This document shows, in pieces, positions 1 to 6,232 of a stretch of DNA of 16,592 nt. Where the stretch lies: NCBI GenBank assembly GCA_937901625.1, contig CALDIE010000079.1:1-16592 (forward strand), given 5' to 3'. A model generated the notes under the pieces. It searched no databases, was not told the origin of the DNA, and was given only the letters and a program-made list of their open reading frames with translations. Position 1 is the stretch's first letter; every line of letters begins with the position of its first letter. The DNA is from an uncultured Lachnospiraceae bacterium (GTDB lineage Bacteria; Bacillota; Clostridia; Lachnospirales; Lachnospiraceae). The translations under genes and the position numbers were made by a program.

Positions 1-2
1 TC

Positions 3-1340
3 CAGATCATTATGCTGGGGTTTGTGGCTTTGATCCTGGTGGGGACGGCGTTTCTGTTGCTGCCGTGGTCAACGGCAGCAGGAGAACATACATCCTTTTT
101 GACGGCGCTCTTTACAGCGACAACCTGTACCTGTGTAACGGGTCTGGTGGTAGTGGATACATTTTCCCATTGGTCGCTTTTTGGAAAGATCATTATTCTG
201 ATCCTGATCCAGTTGGGTGGATTTGGTGTGATCACCTTTTACTCGCTGTTCGTCATTCTGCTTCATAAAAAGTTTTCCTTAAAACTGCGACTCCTGGTTC
301 AGGATTATTACAATCTGGATTCGATCGAGGGATTGAGAGGGTTCTTAAAAAGAGTAGTGGTTCAGACACTGATCGTGGAAGGCGTGGGAGCAATCCTGTA
401 CGCCTTCGTGTTTGTAAAGGAGTTTGGTTTCGCAAAAGGCCTGTGGGTGGCACTCTTTAATTCGGTTTCCGCTTTCTGTAATGCCGGAATTGACATTATC
501 GGACCGGACTCGCTGATCCGCTATAATACCAATCTCCCGATCATGATCGTGACGATGATCCTGATCGTGTTAGGCGGTCTTGGCTATGTGGTGTGGTTTG
601 ACATCGAGGAGAACATAAAGCGGACACGCAAAAGAAAACTGGGTATTACGGGATTCTTTCGCAGGTTGAATGAGCACTCCAGGCTGACACTGGTATTGAC
701 TGCAGTATTGATCGTTTCCGGAGCAGTCCTTGTATATCTCTTCGAAAAAGACAATCCTGCCACGATCGGTGATATGAGCACCGGCAACCGGATCCTTGAA
801 TCGCTCTTTCAATCCATTACCTTCCGTACGGCGGGGTTTGCGAGCATTCCGCAGCAGGATCTGACTGCGGAAACCTGTCTGATCGGATTATTCTATATGT
901 TTATCGGCGGTTCTCCTGTCGGAACGGCCGGAGGTGTGAAAACGGTAACTTTTTTCATCCTTCTGTTAAATGCCATTTCCTATATACGTAACCGTAGTGA
1001 AGAAGTGGTCTTTGGAAGGAAAGTAACACAGAAGATGGTCAACAAAGCGACAGCCATCGTAACGGTAAGTTTCCTGTTGACGATCATATTTGCGATTTTG
1101 TTGATGAAATGCAGTCATGTATCACTGATCGACGCTTCTTATGAGATTTTCAGTGCGACTGCAACGGTGGGACTCTCCAGAGGATTGACGGGAAGTCTTA
1201 ATACCGCGGGGCAGATCATTGTCATCCTGGCGATGTATCTGGGAAGAATAGGACCGATATCGATGGCGTTGTTCTTTGCCGTAAACCGTCCGCCTGCAAA
1301 TGATAAGGGCTTTGCGGAGGGGCATTATTTTATCGGATAA
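3..1340 (+). CDS. ktrB: KtrB/TrkH-type potassium channel subunit, 5'-truncated by the window edge
   Basis: Membrane subunit of a Ktr/Trk potassium uptake system, which passes K+ into the cell through a pore made of four pseudo-repeats. The frame is open to the window edge (codons before the first Met read Q-I-I), so the true start lies upstream. Counting from the Met at 12, the four filter segments are TCVTG (40-44), FCNAG (155-159), FRTAGF (271-276) and TATVG (383-387), each keeping the key glycine. A glycine-rich gate loop, GGSPVGTAGGVKT (299-311), matches the intramembrane loop known in KtrB. About eight hydrophobic membrane segments surround these. The C-terminus ends in GRIGP-SMALFF, as is usual for the family. 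The stop codon overlaps an ATG (TAATG) in the next frame, where the cytoplasmic regulator is encoded, so the two subunits form one operon. The family assignment is secure; KtrB versus TrkH naming rests on the small single-RCK partner. Confidence 0.93.
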   Translation, partial: QIIMLGFVALILVGTAFLLLPWSTAAGEHTSFLTALFTATTCTCVTGLVVVDTFSHWSLFGKIIILILIQLGGFGVITFYSLFVILLHKKFSLKLRLLVQDYYNLDSIEGLRGFLKRVVVQTLIVEGVGAILYAFVFVKEFGFAKGLWVALFNSVSAFCNAGIDIIGPDSLIRYNTNLPIMIVTMILIVLGGLGYVVWFDIEENIKRTRKRKLGITGFFRRLNEHSRLTLVLTAVLIVSGAVLVYLFEKDNPATIGDMSTGNRILESLFQSITFRTAGFASIPQQDLTAETCLIGLFYMFIGGSPVGTAGGVKTVTFFILLLNAISYIRNRSEEVVFGRKVTQKMVNKATAIVTVSFLLTIIFAILLMKCSHVSLIDASYEIFSATATVGLSRGLTGSLNTAGQIIVILAMYLGRIGPISMALFFAVNRPPANDKGFAEGHYFIG

Positions 1341-1390
1341 TGAAAGAAAGGATAAGCGGCATGCTTTGGATACAGGCCGCGGGGGAAAAA

Positions 1391-2038
1391 ATGAAAAGTA
1401 TGGTAGCGGTACTGGGGCTTAGCAAATTCGGCAGAAGCCTTGCGGAGGAATTGGCAGCGGGCGGAGCGGAAGTGATGGTGGTGGACAACAACGATGTTGT
1501 GGTCAATCAGATGTCGGATAAGGTGACCCATGCGATCGTGGCGGATCTGACGGATGTGGAAGCCATCAAGAGCCTGGGACTTGGAAATATGGATGTCGTC
1601 GTTGTGGCGATGTCTATGAACCTCGAGGCCAGTATCATGAGCATCATGGTGGCAAGAGAGGACGGAGCCAAAAAGGTCATCGCAAAGGCCAAGAATGACA
1701 GAATGGAAGAAATCCTGTTGCGGATCGGAGCCGATGATGTGATACAGCCGGAGAAGGAATACGGACAGAGGATTGCCAAGACGCTTACGGTGAGCAATTT
1801 TGTGGAGTTCTTTGAAATCACCGAAAATCTGGCGATCGTGGAACTGAAGCCGAAGGCTTCCTGGGTCGGAAAGAACCTGAAAGAGCTGCGTTTAAGGAAC
1901 CGCTTTGGCGTAAATGTTCTTTGTATCAAAAAGGACGGGAAGTTAAGTTCGGATATCGATCCGGACGAATCTTTAAAGGAAGATCAAGATCTGTTGATCC
2001 TGGTAGACCGGACAAATCTGCGCCAGGTGGTTGAATAG
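1391..2038 (+). CDS. ktrA: KtrA/TrkA-type RCK regulatory subunit of potassium uptake
   Basis: Cytoplasmic nucleotide-binding subunit that gates the KtrB channel. It opens with a Rossmann strand and the dinucleotide loop GLSKFG (canonical GxGxxG with Ser in place of the middle Gly), followed by the acidic end of strand 2 (VMVVDNND). This is an RCK_N (TrkA-N) domain over about 120 residues. A C-terminal RCK_C domain of about 80 residues follows, ending in the typical DLLILV strand. The length of about 215 residues is usual for KtrA. The frame is open from an ATG at 1340 that overlaps the ktrB stop, and another ATG is at 1361. I chose 1391 because the product then starts two residues before the first Rossmann strand, as in the family, and a GGGGGA stretch sits just upstream. 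The 1340 start would add 17 residues and would imply translational coupling. Function is certain; the start is not. Confidence 0.9.
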   Translation: MKSMVAVLGLSKFGRSLAEELAAGGAEVMVVDNNDVVVNQMSDKVTHAIVADLTDVEAIKSLGLGNMDVVVVAMSMNLEASIMSIMVAREDGAKKVIAKAKNDRMEEILLRIGADDVIQPEKEYGQRIAKTLTVSNFVEFFEITENLAIVELKPKASWVGKNLKELRLRNRFGVNVLCIKKDGKLSSDIDPDESLKEDQDLLILVDRTNLRQVVE

Positions 2039-2085
2039 CCCACGGTACGGAAGGGATATTTGTTAGAACAGGAGGGTGGTGAGAT

Positions 2086-2451
2086 ATGAATGATTTTCAG
2101 TATACGGACGGGGAAATTTATTTACAGGATGAGGAAGGAAAGAAGATTGCTTACATTCAGTTCCCGGAGTATGATCCCCAAACGGTAAATGTTACGCATA
2201 CGGTGGTGGATCCGTCCTTACGGGGACAGGGAGTTGCCGGTAAACTGACGAAAGAGTTAGCCGGATATCTTCGCAAGGAGGGGAAAAAGGCGGTTCTTTC
2301 CTGCTCTTACGCGATCCGCTGGTTTGATAAACATACTGAATATGAGGATGTGCTTTCCGATCCGGAAACGGAAAAGAAAAAGGCGGCAGCATTGGCAGGC
2401 GAGGCATGCGGACTTCTCGGAAGGAAAAGGGAAGACCGTTCAGACGGCTGA
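2086..2451 (+). CDS. YjdJ-type small GNAT-fold N-acetyltransferase
   Basis: A 121-residue protein of the compact GNAT group related to YjdJ (COG2388). It carries the acetyl-CoA pyrophosphate-binding loop RGQGVAGKL (residues 46-54) after a T-x-V strand, and the group's characteristic C-terminal block CSYAIRWFDKH (73-83). Known members end near residue 90-100, so the Lys/Arg-rich tail after about residue 92 is an extension. The start is set by a strong ribosome binding site (AGGAGGG) shortly before the ATG at 2086. It sits 47 bases after ktrA and may be read from the same transcript, but nothing links it functionally to potassium uptake. The substrate is unknown; members are thought to acetylate small molecules or protein N-termini, without firm data. 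Confidence 0.82.
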   Translation: MNDFQYTDGEIYLQDEEGKKIAYIQFPEYDPQTVNVTHTVVDPSLRGQGVAGKLTKELAGYLRKEGKKAVLSCSYAIRWFDKHTEYEDVLSDPETEKKKAAALAGEACGLLGRKREDRSDG

Positions 2452-2529
2452 TTCAAACAGGGGTAGAGACCCCGACATCATAATATAAGAGGAGCTGTAA
2501 ATATGCATTTTTAATGGGAGGAAAGAAAA

Positions 2530-3144
2530 ATGGGACTTATGGATTCTTTTATGAAGGGACTTATGAATGTGGCTGAAAACATCGATAAGCAGGCAGGCTT
2601 GTCCGGAGAAAACTCTCTGGGAAGTGTAGCTCAAAAGGCTAAGCAGGTCTATGACCAGACTGTGGATAATGCTCCTGAAAACACTGCGCAGTCACCGGAA
2701 GGTACTGTGCAGAATCAGTCGTCACAGCCTTTGACCGCTAAAACGGCAGATCCTGTACAAATCAGCGGAGATTATCAGACCGCAGAAGGTAACGGTATAA
2801 GCTTTGAAGTGCCTGCGGAATTTGAAGAATTCGATGCCGGCGCTTTGGAGATACAGCTTTCATACATGTATCCCGATGATATTTCTTCGCCCAGCATATT
2901 CATACAGGAACCCGGCGGAGGCCTTCCCGGGGTAAAGACCCCTGTAAGCATCGGAAACATGGAATATGGGTCAGGTGACTGGATTGTCTGGAAAGGTTCC
3001 AAGATGAAGTATTACGGTTTTAAAGACGGCAGCGGAAATGAAAAGCTGCTCATTGCAACAGCCTCTGATGACAAATCCGTAAACGCAATGATGGAGCAGG
3101 CTTTAGACCATGCCGCTAAGACTCTGAACATTGGTACCGTGTAA
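2530..3144 (+). CDS. Hypothetical protein of unknown function
   Basis: A 204-residue protein I do not recognise. It starts with a Met-rich amphipathic stretch (residues 1-22), passes through a Gln/Asn/Ser/Thr-rich, probably disordered linker (about 40-75), and ends in a compact alpha/beta-looking domain (about 78-202) with alternating hydrophobic strands and a final helix. There is no signal peptide, membrane segment or cysteine, so it is probably cytoplasmic. The ribosome binding site GGGAGGAAAG directly precedes the ATG at 2530. The last four codons (I-G-T-V-stop) lie inside the first copy of a 24-base tandem repeat (3128-3151), so the C-terminus may have been reshaped by repeat insertion. 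A terminator follows at 3230-3256. It could be a member of an uncharacterised Clostridia family. The reading frame looks real from its ribosome binding site and codon pattern. Confidence 0.72.
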   Translation: MGLMDSFMKGLMNVAENIDKQAGLSGENSLGSVAQKAKQVYDQTVDNAPENTAQSPEGTVQNQSSQPLTAKTADPVQISGDYQTAEGNGISFEVPAEFEEFDAGALEIQLSYMYPDDISSPSIFIQEPGGGLPGVKTPVSIGNMEYGSGDWIVWKGSKMKYYGFKDGSGNEKLLIATASDDKSVNAMMEQALDHAAKTLNIGTV

Positions 3145-3186
3145 CATTAAGGGAACGTTGGTACCGTGTACCATTAAGAAGTTCCC
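3128..3186. repeat. REP-like hairpin element with 24-base tandem repeat
   Basis: Two 24-base copies differ at only two positions (3128-3151 and 3155-3178, period 27), each containing GGTACCGTGT and ending CATTAAG or CCATTAAG. Within the second copy TGGTAC (3159-3164) pairs with GTACCA (3168-3173) across a 3-base loop. GGGAAC (3151-3156) pairs with GTTCCC (3181-3186) around it. The first copy covers the stop codon of the upstream gene. Nested palindromes in intergenic space resemble REP-type elements mobilised by tyrosine (Y1) transposases. No transposase is present in this window. Confidence 0.55.
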
Positions 3187-3229
3187 GGATGAGGTGATAA
3201 CGTTTATAGAGGGTTTACAGGCAGCAGAG

Positions 3230-3256
3230 CCGGTTGGAGAGATCTGACCGGTTTTT
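3230..3256 (+). terminator. Rho-independent terminator after the hypothetical gene
   Basis: CCGGTTGGA (3230-3238) pairs with TCTGACCGG (3243-3251) to give a 9-base-pair stem, including two G-T pairs, closed by a GAGA tetraloop. It is followed at once by TTTTT. It lies about 85 bases after the stop of the 2530-3144 gene and separates it from the DUF4250 gene. Confidence 0.7.
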
Positions 3257-3272
3257 CCTTTATAAGGAAAAA
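3252..3272. repeat. Perfect 9-base inverted repeat after the terminator
   Basis: TTTTTCCTT (3252-3260) and AAGGAAAAA (3264-3272) form a perfect palindrome around TAT. Its left arm is the T-tract of the terminator at 3230-3256, so the two structures share bases and could be alternatives. The role is unknown; A/T richness limits its significance. Confidence 0.4.
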
Positions 3273-3356
3273 GGAAGAATAAGAAAAATACTTGTTTGAT
3301 ATAACGAACTGTGATAGAGTTGAGTAGTCGTAAAAGTCCCAAAGGGAGGAAGAAGT

Positions 3357-3536
3357 ATGTTACCGAAAGACCCGATAATATTACTTAGTTATATGAACAC
3401 ACAGCTACGGGATTTTTATCCTTCTTTGGAGGAGTTTGGCGACAGCACGGGGGAGAACCCGGAAGAGATCGCGTCTGTACTCGAGCAGATCGGATACCGG
3501 TATGACCCCGAACAGAACCGTTTTGTAAGAAAGTGA
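3357..3536 (+). CDS. DUF4250 domain-containing small protein
   Basis: A 59-residue protein starting MLPKDPIILLSYMNTQLRDF and containing the later block IGYRYDPEQNRF. This matches the DUF4250 family, short single-domain proteins common in Clostridia and of unknown function. Members begin with a similar LPKDPxxLLSxxNxxLRDxY motif and usually have about 55-65 residues, so this one is complete. The start is supported by a strong ribosome binding site, GGGAGGA (3344-3350), six bases before the ATG. Helix propensity is high and there is no membrane segment; the compact helix-turn-helix-like size would allow nucleic-acid binding, but that is speculation. It lies 92 bases ahead of gpmI in the same direction, with no clear terminator between them, so cotranscription with gpmI is possible. 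Confidence 0.85.
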   Translation: MLPKDPIILLSYMNTQLRDFYPSLEEFGDSTGENPEEIASVLEQIGYRYDPEQNRFVRK

Positions 3537-3550
3537 TGATTTCGTGGAAT

Positions 3551-3585
3551 CGGTTTTGAACCCGGACTATTTGCGGGACAAACCG
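3551..3585 (+). other. Imperfect hairpin between the DUF4250 gene and gpmI
   Basis: CGGTTTTG (3551-3558) pairs with CAAACCG (3579-3585) with one bulged T, and CCCG (3561-3564) pairs with CGGG (3574-3577) above an A-rich internal loop. No T-tract follows, so it does not look like a simple intrinsic terminator. It may act in mRNA processing or in the gpmI leader; no known riboswitch class is recognised. Confidence 0.35.
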
Positions 3586-3628
3586 TTCGAAACCTGACTT
3601 TCACAGTAAGAGAAGAGAGGATGTTATC

Positions 3629-5221
3629 ATGAGAAAAAAACCCGTTGTATTGATGGTACTGGATGGCTTCGGAATGTCTGAACACAAAGAGGCGAATGCG
3701 GTATACATGGCAAATACGCCGAATGTAGACAAGCTGATGAAGGAATGCCCTTTTGTATACGGACAGGCTTCCGGTATGGCAGTAGGTCTTCCGGAAGGAC
3801 AGATGGGAAATTCTGAAGTAGGACATATGAATATCGGTGCGGGCCGTATCATTTATCAGGATCTGACACTGATCACCAAGCTGATCGAGGACGGAGATTT
3901 CTTTGAGAATCCGGAACTCCTGCGCGCGATCAATAAATGTAAGGAAAACAATTCCGACCTGCACATCTGGGGCTTGCTCTCCGATGGCGGTGTACACAGT
4001 CACATTCGGCATCTTTTCGCTCTTTTGGAGCTTTGCAAGAGAAATGATTTCACCAGAGTATACCTTCACCCGTTCTTTGACGGAAGAGACACACCTCCCG
4101 CATCCGGTAAGGGCTATCTGGAGCAGTTGATCGAAAAGACCAAGGAGGTCGGCGTAGGTACCGTGGCTTCCCTTTCCGGAAGATATTACGCGATGGATCG
4201 TGATAACAACTGGGATCGTATCCAGTTGGCGTATGATTCCCTGGTAACCGGCGAAGGCGTTAAGGCAACAGATCCGGTACAGGCAATGCAGGATTCCTAT
4301 GATAACGGCGTAACGGATGAGTTTCTTCTTCCGACCGTGATCACAGATGAGAACGGAAATCCCATTTCTCTGGTTAAGCCGAATGATTCCGTTATCTTCT
4401 TTAACTTCCGTCCGGATCGCGCAAGACAGATTTCCAGAGCATTCTGCTATACCGAGGAAGATGTTAAGGCCGAGAGCAAGGACGCAAGCGATCGTAAGGA
4501 TATCGGCTTCTTAAAGAGAGCCAACGGCTATATACCTTTGACCTATGTATGCTTTAAGGATTATTCCGAGACGATCCCTAACAAGTATGTTGCATTCAAG
4601 AAGCAGGAGATCACCAATACCTTTGGCGAGGTTCTTGCTCAGCATGGATTAAGACAGTTCAGAACCGCAGAGACAGAGAAGTACGCACATGTTACATTCT
4701 TCTTTAACGGCGGTAAGGAAGTTCCCAACCCGGGAGAAGATCGTGTGCTTGTTAACTCTCCCGCAGTTGCAACCTATGACTTAAAGCCCGAGATGAGCGC
4801 GCCGGAGGTTAGCGAAAAGTTAAACGCTGCAATCCTTTCCGGAGATTATGATGTGATCATCATCAACTTCGCAAATCCGGACATGGTTGGACATACCGGA
4901 GTTTTGGAAGCAGCCATCAAGGCAGTTGAGACTGTGGATGGCTGCGTAGGAACCGCAGTAGAGGCGGTTAAGAAGATGGACGGTATTCTCTTCGTCTGTG
5001 CCGATCACGGTAACTGCGAGCAGATGATCAACTACGAGAACGGTGAGCCTCACACCGCTCACACAACGAACCCGGTTCCGTTCATCCTGTACAACTACGA
5101 TCCCGCTTACACCCTTCGCGAAGGCGGCAAGCTCTGCGATATCGTTCCCACTCTCTTAGAGATCATGGAGATCGAGCAGCCCGCCGACATGACCGGTAAA
5201 TCCCTCCTCATCAAAGCCTGA
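3629..5221 (+). CDS. gpmI: 2,3-bisphosphoglycerate-independent phosphoglycerate mutase
   Basis: Glycolytic/gluconeogenic enzyme interconverting 3- and 2-phosphoglycerate through a phosphoserine intermediate, with two Mn2+ ions. The 530 residues are slightly longer than the usual ~510. Visible key residues: metal ligand D12 in LDGFG, nucleophile S62 in GQMGNSEVGH, H123 in GGVHSH, DGRD at 151-154, R185 and R191 in SGRYYAMDRD, RPDRAR at 261-266, K351 in ETEKYAH, D418 and H422 in NPDMVGHTG, D459-H460 in ADHGN, and H478 in HTAHTTNP. All catalytic and metal-binding positions expected of the family are present. The AGAGAGG ribosome binding site lies eight bases before the ATG at 3629. A hairpin repeat and a bidirectional terminator follow the stop. 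Protein-level identification is certain. Confidence 0.97.
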   Translation: MRKKPVVLMVLDGFGMSEHKEANAVYMANTPNVDKLMKECPFVYGQASGMAVGLPEGQMGNSEVGHMNIGAGRIIYQDLTLITKLIEDGDFFENPELLRAINKCKENNSDLHIWGLLSDGGVHSHIRHLFALLELCKRNDFTRVYLHPFFDGRDTPPASGKGYLEQLIEKTKEVGVGTVASLSGRYYAMDRDNNWDRIQLAYDSLVTGEGVKATDPVQAMQDSYDNGVTDEFLLPTVITDENGNPISLVKPNDSVIFFNFRPDRARQISRAFCYTEEDVKAESKDASDRKDIGFLKRANGYIPLTYVCFKDYSETIPNKYVAFKKQEITNTFGEVLAQHGLRQFRTAETEKYAHVTFFFNGGKEVPNPGEDRVLVNSPAVATYDLKPEMSAPEVSEKLNAAILSGDYDVIIINFANPDMVGHTGVLEAAIKAVETVDGCVGTAVEAVKKMDGILFVCADHGNCEQMINYENGEPHTAHTTNPVPFILYNYDPAYTLREGGKLCDIVPTLLEIMEIEQPADMTGKSLLIKA

Positions 5222-5222
5222 T

Positions 5223-5268
5223 GTGACACAGGGACGTACCTACTGTCACGTTTTTGCGGTACGGACAC
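5223..5268. repeat. REP-like palindromic element downstream of gpmI
   Basis: GTGACA (5223-5228) and TGTCAC (5244-5249) form an inverted repeat enclosing GGGACGTACC. The internal CGTACC (5235-5240) also pairs with GGTACG (5258-5263), giving interlocked alternative hairpins. The GTGACA-GGGACG-TGTCAC layout is of the type seen in intergenic palindromic repeats of many Firmicutes, which I associate with REP/Y1 transposases. It starts two bases after the gpmI stop codon. Confidence 0.5.
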
Positions 5269-5292
5269 AGCATCATCAACAACGTAAATCCT

Positions 5293-5332
5293 AAAAATCC
5301 CCGACTGACACAGAAGTCTGTCGGGGATTTTT
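5293..5332. terminator. Bidirectional intrinsic terminator between gpmI and tcdA
   Basis: AAAAATCCCCGAC (5293-5305) is perfectly complementary to GTCGGGGATTTTT (5320-5332), giving a 13-base-pair stem with an A-tract on the left and a T-tract on the right. It therefore works in both directions and serves gpmI from the left and the converging minus-strand tcdA transcript from the right. Confidence 0.9.
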
Positions 5333-5396
5333 GATTTCAGCCCAAAAACCGGATTGTTTAAGATCTGATAAGGTGGCAGATATACAATAGAGCACA

Positions 5397-6107
5397 TCAA
5401 ACCTGCCGGATAAGGTCCTTGATCACCTCGCCGCCGATGATGAGTCCGGCAACAGAGGGGACAAAGGAAACACTGCCCGGTATGGAACGGCGGCTGCCGG
5501 AAGGAACTTCCGCCTGACGCTCGTGGAGCGCGGATTCTTTGGAGTAGACGACTTTCAGGTGGTCGACGCCCCGGAATTTTAATTCTTTGCGCATGACCTT
5601 AGCCAGTGGGCACATGGATGTCTTGTAGATATCGGCCACTTCAAACATTGTTGGATCCAGCTTGTTACCGGCTCCCATAGCGCTGATGATGGGTGTGTCT
5701 GCCTTTTTTGCGCGTACAATGATATCGATCTTGGCTGTTACCGTATCGATAGCGTCAACGATGTAGGAGTAGGACGAAAAGTCGAATTGATCGGCTGTTT
5801 CCGGAAGATAAAAGCATTGTCTGGTCTGCACGACTGCGGACGGATTGATATCCAACACCCTTTCCTTTGCGACATCCACCTTGGGACGCCCCAGGGATGC
5901 GTGTGTTGCGATGATCTGTCGGTTAATATTGGAGAGGGCGACGGTATCATCATCCACCAGTTCCAAATAGCCAACGCCGGACCGGGCCAAAGCCTCTACG
6001 ACATAACCGCCGACGCCGCCTACACCAAAGACCAAAACCCTGGCCTTTGCCAGCTTCTCAAGCGCTTCTTTACCAAGTAATAATTCGGTTCTGCTGAATT
6101 CTTCCAT
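5397..6107 (-). CDS. tcdA: tRNA threonylcarbamoyladenosine dehydratase (ThiF/E1-like)
   Basis: Member of the ThiF/MoeB/E1-like family, close to TcdA (YgdL/CsdL). TcdA uses ATP to cyclise the t6A modification at position 37 of ANN-decoding tRNAs to ct6A. The 236 residues start FSRTELLLGKEALEKL, a characteristic TcdA opening. The nucleotide loop GVGGVGG (28-34), acidic strand end LVDDD (50-54) and NINRQ motif (60-64) follow. The DAIDT strand and ISAMGAGNKLDP block are also typical, as is the C-terminal GSVSFVPSVAGLIIGGEVI segment. There is no CxxC pair as in MoeB/ThiF zinc proteins, which supports the TcdA call. Upstream on the transcript, a GGAG sequence lies about twelve bases before the start. 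It is 125 bases downstream of the sensor kinase on the same strand, with no clear terminator in between, and its transcript would end at the shared hairpin at 5293-5332. Confidence 0.9.
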   Translation of the reverse strand: MEEFSRTELLLGKEALEKLAKARVLVFGVGGVGGYVVEALARSGVGYLELVDDDTVALSNINRQIIATHASLGRPKVDVAKERVLDINPSAVVQTRQCFYLPETADQFDFSSYSYIVDAIDTVTAKIDIIVRAKKADTPIISAMGAGNKLDPTMFEVADIYKTSMCPLAKVMRKELKFRGVDHLKVVYSKESALHERQAEVPSGSRRSIPGSVSFVPSVAGLIIGGEVIKDLIRQV

Positions 6108-6232
6108 GACCGGATGCTCTCCTGCTAATTCTGTAGTGGCAGCCCGGTGTATTCATAGAAATGATCCCATCGGAGCCTCCCCGTCCCGCAAACGCGGAAC
6201 AAAAGAAGTATAACACAGATAAAATCGCAATA

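Noticed and set aside
1507..1929. 140-codon open frame on the minus strand opposite ktrA
   Set aside because: It is a shadow of the RCK gene; low-complexity Ser/Thr/Ile-rich translation and no ribosome binding site.
2460..2473. Short hairpin GGGGT-AGAG-ACCCC before the 204-residue gene
   Set aside because: A 5-base-pair stem without a T-tract is too weak to call a terminator for the GNAT gene.
3292..3318. Possible promoter TTGTTT / GATAGA before the DUF4250 gene
   Set aside because: The spacing is only 15 bases and the -10 is poor; a promoter is expected somewhere here but this one cannot be supported.
3416..4069. 217-codon open frame on the minus strand opposite gpmI and the DUF4250 gene
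   Set aside because: It lies antisense to two clearly coding genes, its translation resembles no protein family, and it has no recognisable ribosome binding site.
6184..6195. Small CCGC-GTTT-GCGG hairpin between the sensor kinase and tcdA
   Set aside because: A 4-base-pair stem without a T-run on the minus strand does not qualify as a terminator, so the two genes may be cotranscribed.
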